Assembly: GCA_016926535.1 (NCBI GenBank)
Contig: JAFGOK010000618.1
Location: 1-52,982, forward strand
Reading direction: 5' to 3'
Source of the DNA: Micromonosporaceae bacterium
GTDB taxonomy: Bacteria > Actinomycetota > Actinomycetes > Mycobacteriales > Micromonosporaceae
Length of the DNA stretch: 52,982 bases
Made by a program: the position numbers and the translations under genes. Below the pieces are notes generated by a model. That model was not told the DNA's origin. It saw only the letters and a program-made list of their open reading frames with translations, and did not search any database. Positions within the stretch are counted from its first letter, which is position 1, and the number at the start of each line of letters is the position of its first letter. Shown here piece by piece: positions 34,927-46,900 of the stretch.

Positions 34927-36800
34927 AGCGGCTCCGGCGCGCCGGGTTCTGCCAGCGTCGACGCCGATACGGGCGCCGGGGACACCGGTGCTGGGGCGAC
35001 GGCCGCGCGAAGCGCGCGCAAGCCGTACCGCCGCTCCACGTTGACGTCGTCCCCGTAGTGGTACTCCTCCAATAGGGGCAGGATCTTGGTACGCCAGGTG
35101 CGCTCCAGCCCGCCCTCGCGATACACCCCGGGCTTCATCAGGTACGACGGGCCAATCCGGAAGTCGGGGTCGTCGATCCGGGCGTTCAACGCGTCGAGCA
35201 GCTCGGCGGGCTCGACTCCCCGGTTCTCGCGGGCCAGCCAGCGGCGCAGCAGCCCGCTGGTCGGTTCGGTCCGGGGCGAGAGCTCGACGAACGCGAAGCG
35301 GCGGCGCATGGCCGCGTCGACGAGTGCGATCGAGCGGTCGGCGGTGTTCATGGTGCCGATGACGAACAGGTTCGGCGGTAACGCGAAGTCATCGCCGGAA
35401 TAGGTCAGCCGCACCGACTTGTTGCGGTACTCCAGCAGGAAGTACAGCTCGCCGAAAACCTTCGCGAGGTTGGCCCTGTTGATCTCGTCGATGATGAGGA
35501 AGTGCGGGATGTGCCGGTTGCCCTCACTGGCGGCCAGGTCGGCCAGTTCCCGAAGCGGACCGTCGGTGAGGCGGAAGGCGACCTCCCGGGTATCCGGATC
35601 CTCCATCGGCCGGAACCCCTCGAAGAAGTCCTCATAGGCGTACGACGGGTGGAACTGCACCAGCTTGACCCGCTCCGGGGCGCCGGCTAGGTACTCGGCC
35701 AAGCCGAGCGCCAGGTAGGTCTTGCCGGTGCCGGGCGGTCCGTACAACACCAGCTGCCGCTCGTCCCACAACAGTTCGCGGACCTCCCGCAGCCACCCGA
35801 CGTCGTGGATCAGCAGCCGCTGCGCGAGGTCGTCATCCGGCTCTGGCAGCTCCAGCTCACGGCGGGCCGCCAGCGCGGCGAGTTCGACACTCGGATCACT
35901 CTGCGTATCCTGCGCTTCTTCGGCCAGTTCCTCGTCGCTGCGGCCCAGCCCGGCGACCAGCGCCTGGACGGAGGTGAGATCCACCAGGTCGTGTGGTATG
36001 GACAGCTTCTGCTGGATCTCCTCTGGCAGCTCTTCTGTGGCGTATCCGGTGCTCTGCCACTCCACCGGGCGCCGCAGATTCGACCAGCCGCTCTCCGACG
36101 CGACCTGCTCGACGCCGCCGGTGATCTCGCCGACGAACAGCTGACCGTTGGAGATCGTGCAGACGGTGTCCCCCGGTTTCATCCGCGACAGGAAGGCGTG
36201 GAACTCCTCGACCAGTTGCTTGCGCTGGCCGTACGTCGCGGTGGCCTCGTAGTCCTCCTCCACGAAACCGCGGATCTGCTCCTTGCTCGCCCCCTGACGT
36301 ACGCCGGCGCGCAGCCGCCCGGCGGCGACGCTCACCAGCCCCTCGGGAAGCCACAGCCGCGCGACCAGATCAAGGGCGGAGACGCTAGAGCCACGCACCA
36401 ACCAGGTTCGGTTCGGCCCCCACCCCGCTTGTTCCAGGAAATCAGCCAGCGGACGTCCATCGGTGGTCTTCCACTGGGTCCACCCGTTGGCACTGGACCC
36501 GGTCAGGATATCGCCTGCTGCCGACGGGGAGTTGCAGGTGATGTCTCTGGTCGTCTCCAGATGATCGGGGAATTTCGTGGATGTCACGATCGCCCCCTCG
36601 ACGATCAGCTGCTCCCGAAGCTTGTACGACGATGGGATGCGGGCCCGAAACGACGGCACAACCTCCGCTCTGACCGGCGAGCCGGCCAACACGGTAAACT
36701 TCTGGCTACCGTTCGTGCCCTTGTCGGACAGAAGACGCCCGCGTGCCACAAGGCCGCCGTGCGGCAGACTCAGTTGGAACTCCGGGTACTCGTCGGACAT
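34923..36800 (-). CDS. McrB-like AAA+ NTPase
   Basis: LVLYGPPGTGKTYLALGLAEYL; VQFHPSYAYEDFFEGFRP; FLIIDEINRANLAKVFGELYFLLE; VIGTMNTADRSIALVDAAMRRRF. Confidence 0.85.
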   Translation of the reverse strand: MSDEYPEFQLSLPHGGLVARGRLLSDKGTNGSQKFTVLAGSPVRAEVVPSFRARIPSSYKLREQLIVEGAIVTSTKFPDHLETTRDITCNSPSAAGDILTGSSANGWTQWKTTDGRPLADFLEQAGWGPNRTWLVRGSSVSALDLVARLWLPEGLVSVAAGRLRAGVRQGASKEQIRGFVEEDYEATATYGQRKQLVEEFHAFLSRMKPGDTVCTISNGQLFVGEITGGVEQVASESGWSNLRRPVEWQSTGYATEELPEEIQQKLSIPHDLVDLTSVQALVAGLGRSDEELAEEAQDTQSDPSVELAALAARRELELPEPDDDLAQRLLIHDVGWLREVRELLWDERQLVLYGPPGTGKTYLALGLAEYLAGAPERVKLVQFHPSYAYEDFFEGFRPMEDPDTREVAFRLTDGPLRELADLAASEGNRHIPHFLIIDEINRANLAKVFGELYFLLEYRNKSVRLTYSGDDFALPPNLFVIGTMNTADRSIALVDAAMRRRFAFVELSPRTEPTSGLLRRWLARENRGVEPAELLDALNARIDDPDFRIGPSYLMKPGVYREGGLERTWRTKILPLLEEYHYGDDVNVERRYGLRALRAAVAPAPVSPAPVSASTLAEPGAPEPL

Positions 36801-39800
36801 CAGCCGTTACCGTCCTTCCGCTGGGTGGGGGCGGGAGCATGACGGGGGCCGTGTCCCGGTGGCGGGGCGAGCGTCGAGGTGTAGTTCTCCCCGTCAACGA
36901 GCGGCGTGGTCAGACTGACACCTACCGTGGCCATCCGGTCGTACTCGGCGAGCACCAGGTCTTTGGTTCGATACGTCCCGTACTTGGCGATCTCGTTGTT
37001 CTTCAGCCCGCCGGTTTCGGACTGGAACGTCTCCAGGATGTACTCCACGTCGGGCCGATCGATGCCGTACAGGTGGAAGAAGTACCCGTCCAGCTCCGCC
37101 CGGATCCTCGCCCGCCGCTCCTCGTCCCACCGGAAGGGCCCCAGATCCACCGGATCATCCAGGTCCCGAGCAAGCCCTTCCATGTCGTAGGCGGTGTACA
37201 CCAGCTCGAGAACCCGAGGAACGATGAACGGCACGTGGGGCTCCATCTGATCCGGAGCGGGGACTGGCAACTGCTTCCATGTCATCAGCGCCATATGCGC
37301 GCCGCCGACCTTCTGACGGCTGACATAGTCGAAGACCAGCGAACTTTGTACGGCGAGGAGCGTACTTACAAGAACCGGACTTGCCCTTGGCAGCATCAAG
37401 GGAAACGTATTTCCGACCGGTACCCGAGGAATAAATGCGGGGATGGCAGTACGCTCATTCGTGGTCGACGTTACATCGCACCAGCCACAGAGCCAAGTTC
37501 TGTCCCACGAAGCATCCGCAAGTCGACTCGACACCCCAGAGACTTCAACATCTCGACCGTTCCTTCGAGTGCAGATGAGTCCTTCATCTTGAACCCAATG
37601 CAATGGAAGTGCCAGGCGGGCAGGGTTGGCCAGTTCCGGTACCGAAAGGTAACGTGGCTGATTCTGTCGATTGACTGCGGTTTCACTCCTTATTACATCT
37701 GCCACACGATGACTAAAGTAGCCGACCATCTTGGCCTCGTAGAGCGGGAGCATCCGCTCACCCTGCCGAACGAACACGTTTCCCTGGAGTTCCCATCCTT
37801 CGCGATCGAGCTGCTCTCGGCTACGAAAGAGATCTGAGTCGTCGGTCATATCAAAAAGGCGCTTAAAGACAATGCCCCACGGGTTTCCGTCGCTCCGAGA
37901 TTCGTCCCACAGTACAGGTAGGCGCCGATAAATCGCGGCAGTAAGATCCGCGTTATGGCGCGAAACAAAGATCGGCAAAGTCCTGGTGTTCGGGTTAATG
38001 AAGGAGATCTCCTCTGAATTCAGCTCGAATGTTCGACGTTCGTCATCCAGGTCTGCAATGTCAAAAAGGAAGAAGGCGAACCTAGAGATGGGTTCAACGA
38101 GTGATCGTCCAGCAAGCGACAACAGGCAGAACTTTTGGCTGGAATGTACGCCAACAAATATCGGCTTTCGGTTCTCGAAGTCGTATAAGCAAGAAATTGC
38201 GCCACGGCGAGTAAGATCACTGAAGAGATGTTGCGCTCCCGCCCCGGTTGCAATTGCCGTCGGGACAATACAGCCTGCGCGACCGGTGGGCGCCAGTATT
38301 GAAGTAAACCGTTCAACAAATAGCTGGTCTATCTGGAGCACGGTGACGCCCTTGACGGTCAGACCCCTGCCGCACAGCGGAAATACGCCGGACTTGCCAG
38401 CAAAATGAAGGCCGGTTTTAACCATCCGTCGCGCGATGTGATACCGGATTCCATATTCCGGATTCTCCACCACCCATTCGGCGATACGTGTTCGCCGCGC
38501 GGCACCCGTCAATGCAGCAATAGAAGGTTCGATGACACCGAAATATTCCCGCTCATCGAATGCGAGCTCATCCCACGGGGGATTCCCAAGCACGCAGGAA
38601 AAACCACCATTCCAACCAGTGGTTGGATCTACTGATTCGCGACCATTGTCCGATACAGAGAAGATGTGGGGAAATGCGAGATGCCAGTGGAAGAACCGAT
38701 ACTCCCGACTGAGTCGCACGATTTCGTCGTGCGTAGCCTGGGAAGCGGCGGCGCCAGCCGGGTCCCGGAGGGCACGGAAGACCTCATCGGTGACCGGCGG
38801 CGGGGCATCCTTGCTCTTGTGCCACATGAAGGCTGCGCACCAGGCGTCGGCGACATGCACAGCGTGCTGGTATGCGGATGCGGATTCCCAGTCTCGGTAC
38901 GCCGAAGCCTGGCTTCGGACATCCCGAAGGGTGTTGGCCGGGGCGGCCGTGACCCGCCGCAGATCGGCGGCGAACGACTCGTTGCTGACCGCCGGCTCCG
39001 CCGACAAGCTGAACAGCCCGTCCTGGCCGGCCCGCGAGGCGGCGTTCTGCCGTTCCAGGAAACGGGCGTAAGCGGCGTCGTCGCCTTCGACGGCTTTGAA
39101 CGCTTTGTCGGGGATGCCGTCCCGGAGGAGGGCTGGCGTCACACCGATCAGCGCGTTGCCGTGCTTGATGTGGGCGTCGAGGAAACCGAGCGGTTTGCCG
39201 GGCTCCATCGCCTCCAGCCACAAGGAGACCTTGGCCAGGTCGACCGCCATCGGGTTGAGGTCGACGCCGTAGACACATCGGCCGATGACCTCGTGCAGGG
39301 CGTGCCGAACCGTGTCGACGGTGGGTTCGGGGTTGCCTTCCCGCACCGCCGCGATCCGTTTGGCGATCCGGCGGGCCGCTGCGACCAGGAAGTGGCCGGA
39401 GCCGCAGGCAGGGTCGCAGACGGTGAGCGAGAGTAGTTCGTTGACGATGCCATCGGTCGGGTCAACCTCCCCGTTGCGGGACGCCCGCTGCTCGCCGCGT
39501 TTCTGGGCGGCGTCGATGACCGGGTCGAGGCTGGAGTCGAGCAGTTTCTCGATCAGCGAGCTTGGGGTGTAGTAGGAACCGGTCTTCTTGCGGTCGTTGC
39601 CGAGCCGGTTGACCAGTTCGAAGGTGTGATCGACGGCGCTGTGCTTGGGCACGAGTTCCAGCAGCGACTCGTAGATGGAGCCGAGTTCCTCGGCGCCCAT
39701 GTTGCGGTAGTCCACCTGCCGCCAGCGGGCGGAACCCTCGTCGCGAACCCTGGCGAGGTGGCGGACCGCGTCCAACAGGTACGCGTTGGACAGGGACAGC

Positions 39801-40954
39801 CCGCGCAGCGGGGCGTCGGCGTCGGTGTCGTCGAAGAGCCCGCCGAGCCCTGGCAGCCCGAGTTCCGGGCGGCCGTGCTCGTCGCCGAGCGCGTCGAGGA
39901 CGATTCGCAGGGCCTGGTAGAGGTCGCTGTGGGCGGTGCCCCGGCGGCGCATGGCCTGGCGGCGCAGGCGCGCCGACGAGAAGTAGGTCGCGTACCGCTG
40001 CCGGGTTTCCTCGGTCGTGCCGGGTGGGTGGAGCACGTCGCGGTCTTCGGCGACAAACAGGAAGATCATGCGGTACGCCAGGCGCAGCAGTGCGGCGTGG
40101 AAAGCATCGACGTCGAGGTCACGGCGAAGCTGGGTGTTGGCGGGGTGGTTGAGGAAGCCCGTGCCGAGGGTGGTGAGGGCGTTCTGGACGCCGTCCCGGT
40201 GGTGATCCAGTGCCCGGGTGCCGGACTCGATCGCTTCGAGTCGCCACCGTTCTAGCCAGCAGGCAGATGGTGGTGCTGCCTCTGCCACGTCGAAGCGCGA
40301 GACGTGCAGTAGCCGGTAGAGCAGGACAAACTCGCTGAACAGCTCACCGTCGAAGATCGCTTCCAGGTCGAATTCGACGTAGGAGGCGGTGGCCAGCGCG
40401 CTGGAGTCTCGGAGGATGCGCAGTTGCCGGCCGTTGGTGAGCACGCCCCAGAGGTGGGACTCGCAGCGGTTCAGGCACTCCTGCACCAGCGACTGGGGTG
40501 GGATGCTGCTGGGAATCACCCGTTTGTCGAGTTTGGCGGACCAAGGTGCCAGGTGGATGAGGACGTGGTTCCAGCGGTGGGTGATCGGGAAGCTGGTGCC
40601 GCCGCCGTCAGCGGTGATGCCGGAGGCGCCGATCGAGGTCAGCCGGCCGAAGCCGAGTTCGGCGAACAACGGTTCCAGCCAGCGGGAGTTGGCCAGCCCG
40701 GTGGGGTCGGATGGCGTTTCGGCTTCAGGCGCCACGGGGAGTTGCTCGCGGAGTTCCTTCCAAACCGATTTGAGGTAGTCCCAGTGCCGCTCGGCGTCGT
40801 CGCGTACCGAGCGAGATCCGACGACGTTGTAGTCGCCTGGTGCGCATCCCTTGACGCCCTTGCCTTCGGAGATGCGCAGCAGCATGTCGGCTGGGAGTAG
40901 GCCGCCGACGGTGTGGACGGCCGAGAAGACCTGGTTGCGGGCGGTTACTGACAT
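36800..40954 (-). CDS. Large N6-adenine DNA methyltransferase (Eco57I/PglX-like)
   Basis: KTGSYYTPSSLIEKLLDSSLDPV; motif I VCDPACGSGHFLVAAA; YGVDLNPMAVDLAKVSLWLE; motif IV VLGNPPWDE. Confidence 0.85.
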   Translation of the reverse strand: MSVTARNQVFSAVHTVGGLLPADMLLRISEGKGVKGCAPGDYNVVGSRSVRDDAERHWDYLKSVWKELREQLPVAPEAETPSDPTGLANSRWLEPLFAELGFGRLTSIGASGITADGGGTSFPITHRWNHVLIHLAPWSAKLDKRVIPSSIPPQSLVQECLNRCESHLWGVLTNGRQLRILRDSSALATASYVEFDLEAIFDGELFSEFVLLYRLLHVSRFDVAEAAPPSACWLERWRLEAIESGTRALDHHRDGVQNALTTLGTGFLNHPANTQLRRDLDVDAFHAALLRLAYRMIFLFVAEDRDVLHPPGTTEETRQRYATYFSSARLRRQAMRRRGTAHSDLYQALRIVLDALGDEHGRPELGLPGLGGLFDDTDADAPLRGLSLSNAYLLDAVRHLARVRDEGSARWRQVDYRNMGAEELGSIYESLLELVPKHSAVDHTFELVNRLGNDRKKTGSYYTPSSLIEKLLDSSLDPVIDAAQKRGEQRASRNGEVDPTDGIVNELLSLTVCDPACGSGHFLVAAARRIAKRIAAVREGNPEPTVDTVRHALHEVIGRCVYGVDLNPMAVDLAKVSLWLEAMEPGKPLGFLDAHIKHGNALIGVTPALLRDGIPDKAFKAVEGDDAAYARFLERQNAASRAGQDGLFSLSAEPAVSNESFAADLRRVTAAPANTLRDVRSQASAYRDWESASAYQHAVHVADAWCAAFMWHKSKDAPPPVTDEVFRALRDPAGAAASQATHDEIVRLSREYRFFHWHLAFPHIFSVSDNGRESVDPTTGWNGGFSCVLGNPPWDELAFDEREYFGVIEPSIAALTGAARRTRIAEWVVENPEYGIRYHIARRMVKTGLHFAGKSGVFPLCGRGLTVKGVTVLQIDQLFVERFTSILAPTGRAGCIVPTAIATGAGAQHLFSDLTRRGAISCLYDFENRKPIFVGVHSSQKFCLLSLAGRSLVEPISRFAFFLFDIADLDDERRTFELNSEEISFINPNTRTLPIFVSRHNADLTAAIYRRLPVLWDESRSDGNPWGIVFKRLFDMTDDSDLFRSREQLDREGWELQGNVFVRQGERMLPLYEAKMVGYFSHRVADVIRSETAVNRQNQPRYLSVPELANPARLALPLHWVQDEGLICTRRNGRDVEVSGVSSRLADASWDRTWLCGWCDVTSTTNERTAIPAFIPRVPVGNTFPLMLPRASPVLVSTLLAVQSSLVFDYVSRQKVGGAHMALMTWKQLPVPAPDQMEPHVPFIVPRVLELVYTAYDMEGLARDLDDPVDLGPFRWDEERRARIRAELDGYFFHLYGIDRPDVEYILETFQSETGGLKNNEIAKYGTYRTKDLVLAEYDRMATVGVSLTTPLVDGENYTSTLAPPPGHGPRHAPAPTQRKDGNG

Positions 40955-43869
40955 CAGGCCACACCCCCGAGATCGGACACCGGTAGGTAGACGTAGGTGC
41001 CGAGAAGGTCGGCGGGTTTCTGCACAGTGACGGTCACGCCTCGGACGATCTCGCCGGAGGCGCTGCGGACGCGGCGGTGGGAGGCCAGCAGTTCGGCGGC
41101 GAGTTGCTCGCCGTAGGTCTCCAGATGTCCGGTGATGGCGGGGAGCGCGTCGAGCAGCCGGCCCATGGTGCGTTCGCCGAACGTGGGGTCGGTGTTCTCG
41201 GCTGCGGTGGCATCGAGCAGGTTCAGCACCTGTTCGGGCGGCAGCCAGGCCGCGTTCGCCGGTGATCCTTGGAAGGCCAGCAGCCGGGCGTCTTCGGCGA
41301 CCAGTTGGCGCTCCCCGATACGGGACGGCAGGGTGAGGTGGAAGCGGTAGCGCACCAGCAGCAGCGTCGTTCGGGCGTCAACCGCCCTGGTCCGCAGCAC
41401 GCCGCAGCGACGCGCGGGGCGGGGACCATCGGCCTGGGCATCGAGGGCGGCGTTGAGCAGGTATCCGGCGAGTGTTCCGACGACGGGGTCGGTGCGGACC
41501 AGTGCCGCTTCGCCGCGGGTGACCGCTGCGGTCTGCAGGAACGGGATGGGACGGTCGACCGCGTCACCGCCGAGCAGCGGGGCGAGTGCGTCTCGGAGGC
41601 CAATGGGGGTGTTGCTCACGTCAGCGGTGAAGTCGCCGCTGGGGTCGTCGCGGAGCACACCGTCGAGTGCGGCCAGCGCGTTGCGAACGAACTCCCGGAT
41701 CTCGCCGGCTCGGCCGAGGGTGTCGCGGATCGCGGCCACCTCCCGGGCGACCTCCTCGGGTCGGATCGTACGCTGGGCGAAGCGGGAGCGGGAGGTTCGT
41801 TCACGTTCGGCGGCGGAGTTCCAGTCATTCTCCAGCTGTGCCGCCTTCCGGTCGATGGTGCTGAGTTCATCGAGGTCGAACAGGGTCTCCTGCTGGGGTT
41901 TGCGGCTCCGGACGAGTAGCCATTCCACGATCGCGTCGGTCACGGCCGTTGAGGCGGCATCCGGTACCGATACGCAGATGCCCAGATCCTTGCGGATCTG
42001 GCGGTGTTTCTTGATGAGGACGTCGAGGACCTTGCCGTCGATACCGTTGTCGCTGCCGTAGAGGGTGATGACCCGGACGGTGTCGCGGCGTTGGCCGAAC
42101 CGGTCGACCCGACCTTCCCGCTGGTCGTGGCGGGTGGGGTTCCACGCCAGGTCGTAGTGGACGACCGCGTCGAAGTGGTGCTGCAGGTTGATGCCCTCCG
42201 ACAGGCAATCGGTGGCGATCAGAACGCGACGGGCTGAGCGATCATCGCCGGCCTCATCGGCCAGGTCGTCGATACGCTTGAGCCGCTGCTGCGGGGACAG
42301 CGTCCCGGTGACCGCGCGGACGATCGTCTTCTTGCCGAGCTTGCCATCCAGGTGCTCGGCGACGTACTCGGCAGTCGGGATGTAGCGGCAGAAGACGATC
42401 GGATGGTGTCCGTCGGCGAGCAGGGCTTTCAGGTGCTTGGTGAGGGCGGCGAGTTTGCGGTCTTCGGCCGGTCCCTCCAGGGTCTCGGCGCGGGCGGCGA
42501 GTTCGGCCAGGCGCGCTCCTGACTCATCGGTCTCGGCGCCCGGGGCCACGTCCAGCCCTTCGAGCGCGTCGCTGTCGGCGGCGTCGCTGGTCAGCGGGGC
42601 GCCGAGGATATCGGCTTCTTCAGCGCTGGCGGCGGCTGCGGCGGCGGACCGGGTTCGCAGGGTCTGGGCGGCTGCTCGGGGTGAGGAGACCAGCGAGCGG
42701 AGCAGCGCGATCGCCGACCACCAGGCGATGCGCTGGTCGCGTTTGCCCCTGCCTCCGGCGAGATCCACGCGTTCGCTCGCGTACGCGATCGCGTCGTCGA
42801 GCAGGGCGTGGTAGGCCGGCGAGAGCTGGTAGGTCGCGTCCTTGAACAGCCGGTCGGAGGGGAACGCGGTGGATTCGGCGAGGCTGTCGTCGGCGAGGCC
42901 GTCCTCTTTGGTGAGATATCGGCGCACGTCGGCGCGTTTGCGCTGCACGAAGTGGGCTGCGAGGAGCCGGCGACCGGAGTCGGTGTCCAGATTGACGTCG
43001 GCCAGTTCCGGTCGGACCAGGCCGAGCAGGTTCCGGAAGGCGCTCTCCTTGCCGCTGTGGGGGGTGGCCGTGACCAGCAGCAGGTGGCGGTTCTCGTCAG
43101 CGCAGACGCGCTGGAGCAGTTCGTAGCGCAGTTGGTTCTGGGCCGATCGGGTGTCGTCGGCCACGACACAGGTGTGCGCCTCATCGACGATCACGAGGTC
43201 TGGGCAGTGCCGGACGAAATCGTCACGGTGGCGGGTGGACTTGATGAAGTCGGTGGAGACGATGACGTGCGGATGCCGGTCGAACAACGACTGACCCAGG
43301 TCGAGCCCGCGTTCGAGTTTCGACACCGTGGAGGCGAGCACCAGTTCGGCGTCGAGGCCGAACTTCACCCGCAGCTCTTCCTGCCACTGCTCGGCCAGCG
43401 CCGGCGAGCACAGCACAGCGAGGCGTTGCGCGGTGCCCTGCGCCAGCAACTCACTGACGATGAGGCCAGCTTCGACGGTCTTGCCAATACCGACGTCGTC
43501 GCAGATCAGCATCCGAACGGTGCGCTGCCGCAGCGCCATCATCAGCGGAACGAGCTGGTAGGCGCGGGGTTCGACCGCGATCCCGGCCAGCGATCGGAAG
43601 GGGCCAGCGCCGGAGCGGAACCCGATCCGCAACGCCGACCGCAGCAGTCCGGCTGCCTGCGCGTCACCGAGGTCCGCAGCCGACGGCGGCGCGAACTCGG
43701 CGCTGGAGATCTGCTCGAATGCGGGGAAGACCGCGGCGATGTCGTCGTCGCTACCGCCCAGAGGGCGCAGCACCAGCAGGTCGGAAGCGCTCTCGGGCAA
43801 CACGACCCACTCCCTGCCGCGTGCTGAGACCAGCGAACCGGCCGTGAAGGTGGCAGTCGTCATCGGCAA
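40954..43869 (-). CDS. SNF2-family helicase (DrmD/RapA-like)
   Basis: [85 protein letters not shown]. Confidence 0.85.
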   Translation of the reverse strand: MPMTTATFTAGSLVSARGREWVVLPESASDLLVLRPLGGSDDDIAAVFPAFEQISSAEFAPPSAADLGDAQAAGLLRSALRIGFRSGAGPFRSLAGIAVEPRAYQLVPLMMALRQRTVRMLICDDVGIGKTVEAGLIVSELLAQGTAQRLAVLCSPALAEQWQEELRVKFGLDAELVLASTVSKLERGLDLGQSLFDRHPHVIVSTDFIKSTRHRDDFVRHCPDLVIVDEAHTCVVADDTRSAQNQLRYELLQRVCADENRHLLLVTATPHSGKESAFRNLLGLVRPELADVNLDTDSGRRLLAAHFVQRKRADVRRYLTKEDGLADDSLAESTAFPSDRLFKDATYQLSPAYHALLDDAIAYASERVDLAGGRGKRDQRIAWWSAIALLRSLVSSPRAAAQTLRTRSAAAAAASAEEADILGAPLTSDAADSDALEGLDVAPGAETDESGARLAELAARAETLEGPAEDRKLAALTKHLKALLADGHHPIVFCRYIPTAEYVAEHLDGKLGKKTIVRAVTGTLSPQQRLKRIDDLADEAGDDRSARRVLIATDCLSEGINLQHHFDAVVHYDLAWNPTRHDQREGRVDRFGQRRDTVRVITLYGSDNGIDGKVLDVLIKKHRQIRKDLGICVSVPDAASTAVTDAIVEWLLVRSRKPQQETLFDLDELSTIDRKAAQLENDWNSAAERERTSRSRFAQRTIRPEEVAREVAAIRDTLGRAGEIREFVRNALAALDGVLRDDPSGDFTADVSNTPIGLRDALAPLLGGDAVDRPIPFLQTAAVTRGEAALVRTDPVVGTLAGYLLNAALDAQADGPRPARRCGVLRTRAVDARTTLLLVRYRFHLTLPSRIGERQLVAEDARLLAFQGSPANAAWLPPEQVLNLLDATAAENTDPTFGERTMGRLLDALPAITGHLETYGEQLAAELLASHRRVRSASGEIVRGVTVTVQKPADLLGTYVYLPVSDLGGVA

Positions 43870-43923
43870 CGTCCTTACCTCGTCACTTGCGGGTGGTCAC
43901 CATTGTCAACGCCCACGCTGGCC

Positions 43924-46900
43924 TCAGCGGCTCGCGCCCGCGCCGAAGTACCGCCGGTGCTGGTCGACGATTGCCGACCAGTCAGCGTCGTAGGGGAAAC
44001 GCACGACGTCCCAACCCCTGTCGTAGAGCCGTTCCTCGGCATCCGCGTCCCGCTCGGCGATGACGGTGTGCTTGTGCATCGGTCCGTCAACAAAGACCGC
44101 GACGCTGGCACCAGGCAACCGGTAGACGTAGTCGGGTCGCGCCAGCGCGTCGGCGACGAACGTCTGCGCCTCGTCTGGCAGCCGCAGCCCTCGCTCCTTC
44201 AACCAGGCGATGAGGTCACGTTCCAGGCTGCTGTCGGACTGGGCCGCGAGCCGGGACAACTGTTCGGACCGCGACTCGCCTCGACCCGTGGTGTTGGCGT
44301 GGGCGTTGGCGAAACGCAGCAGCAGGTCCCGGACCGAGTGCCGGTCGATCATCGCGTGGTTGAGCTGATTGCCATAGGTCAGCAGGCACTCGTAGCAGCC
44401 GCGCTCGCAGGGCCGGTCGGGATGAGCGCCGCCTCGGTCACTACCGTCGGGATCGAAGTGGCAGATGGCGAGTGCTTCGGCGGCGGCCCGAGCGAGCGCG
44501 TCGTGATCCGACTGCATCAGCCGCAGCACCCCGGCGCCACCTTCGGCGGCTTCGGTGAACAGCATCCGGTTGCGGGGGCCGTCGTCGGGGGGCAACAGCT
44601 CGCTGGTCAGCTCCGAATCCTCCAGCTCGAACACCGCCTCGATGCCCCGTTCCAGGGCATACATCAGCGACAGCGCCACCGGCGCATCCAACGGGGTGTC
44701 GAGCGTGAGGACCATGATGTTGCGCCGGTCTTCCACGTAGGGCAGCACCCGCTTCTTGCGTCGCCGCTCGTTGCCGTCAGCGTCGATGACCGGCATTTCG
44801 CTGGAGTCGCCGGACGCCTCACTGGCGTCGCGTTCGTTCATCCACCGGCCGTCGGCGGGGTCGAGCCAGAAGCCGTCGGGCTCGTCGGGCCGGGCGCGGA
44901 CCCTGCCCATGTTGGTGATGCGCACGGTGGCGGAGTCGCCGTAGGACACGGTCGCGAGCTTGCCGTCCGCGTTGGTGATCAGCGCGTCGCGGCGGCCAGG
45001 CCGCACACCATGATCGTGGAAGCGGTACGAGGTGACCAGCCGGAACCCGGCCCGACGTCGCTCTTCCTCGTCTGAGGAGATCCGCTCCCGACGCTTGGTG
45101 AAGACCGTGTGCAAGTGGAGCAGGCCGTACGTGGTGTCCCGCAACGTGGCCCGGCACATTTCGCAATGGTCGGCCCGGTCGCGGGGATCATGGTGGTAGC
45201 CGCAACTGGGGCACCGCCGGGCACTGCTGGTGACCACCTCGCCGTTGGCGTCCGGCGGCAGCTGAATCCGGGTCACCTGGTACCGGGATCCCTCGTGGTA
45301 GATGAGTGCCCCCGGCCCGAACTCGCGAATCGCCAGGAACCGAGGCCGTTGCAGGTAGTCGCCGTCACCGTAGCGCCGCCCGCGCATCGGCACGTACGCG
45401 GCCAGCGGCAGCCGCGGGAACGAGTAGCCGGGTAGGAAACCCTCGCTGGCCAGGTACCGGTACGGGTTGAAGTCCGACAGCACCGATTTGCTGTCCACAC
45501 TGTCGTTCTTCAGCAGGTTCAGCTGCGTTTCCGCCTCGCGACGCCGCCCCACCGCGATCTTGCGGTCCCGATCGGACAGCGTGTGATCGAGCACGCGGCG
45601 GTTCTGCTCGGCCTGGTCGACCAGAGCCGCCTTGAACAGGTCCCGCCACCGGTCGAACGCGCGGTTGAACCGCTCGGGCGCACCCCGCACCGTGTCCTCG
45701 ATCCACTGGGTCTCGTCCCACCAGCTCGACTCGCCGAACACGTCGGTGAGCCCGGTAAAGACCCGGCGGGCGGCGGCCACGGCGCGGCGCGGCGCGGCGG
45801 TGTCGCGCAGCGCCGCCGTGATGTGATCGTGCAGGTTGAGCACGGGATCCGGACGCCGGGCGTCCTCGGTGTAGCCGATGTCGATGACTTCTGGGATCGC
45901 CCGTCCCAGCTTCAGCCCCGCCTCGGCCAGCCAGATCGAATGAACGTGGGATCGCACCAGGTCCTCGTTCGCCAGATCAAGACGCGGCGGGGCCACGGCT
46001 CCAGCGACCATCCGCTCAGACCGGCGGAAGTAGTACTGGTCGTGGCTGTTACCGGTGGCACAGTAGGTGGTGACCAGGGCCGGTTGCCCGGACCGTACGG
46101 CGCGGCCGCTGCGCTGGGCGTAGCTGGCCGGCGTCGGCGGGACGTTGCGCATCATCACCGCGTTCAGCTCGGAGATGTCCACCCCCAGCTCCATGGTCGG
46201 CGAGCAGTACAGCAGCTTGAGTTCGGCGTTACGGAACGCCTCCTCCCGCCGCTCCCGTTCCTCGGGATCGACCTGGGCGGTGTGTTCCCGGGCCATCAGC
46301 CCGGCCAGTTCTCCGGCCGCGTTGAGGTACAGGTCGCGGAAGAACACGTTGACCCGGGGCCCCTCACCGCTGGCGTAGGTACGAGTCAACGGATCGTGAA
46401 TGCCGGTCTCGCCGCTACCGGCCTTCCAGATCAACGAAGCCGCCGCCACGCGGTACCCCGTGGTCGCCGGCCCCGCCGCTCGCCGGAACCGGCCAGCGTG
46501 CTGCGGCGCCACCGTGATCTGTTTGCAGATCCCCGCGCCAGCGAGGACTTCCAACAACTGTTCGATGACCAGCTGGGTGTCATCGACCGACAGGTGCCTG
46601 AAATGCGCCCGTCGCAGGTACTTGCCGAACTTGGCCCGCCCCGACAAGAACAAGCCGGACCGGTCGAGGCCGGGCCGTGACGCCTGCGGGTAGGCGGTGC
46701 CGACCCTGGGTCGATCGCTGGTCGAGAGCACCCACGGGTCGACCAGCCGCTCCTCGGTAGCCCGCTGCAGGGTGTCGAAGTCCTCCCGGAAGTACTGGAC
46801 ATCGATGGCCAGCGCGCGGCGCATCTCGTCGAGCAGCACCCTCATGATCTCAACGCGCTGCCCGGGATCCGCGTCACGCAGGACGGCCTCGGTGCGCGCC

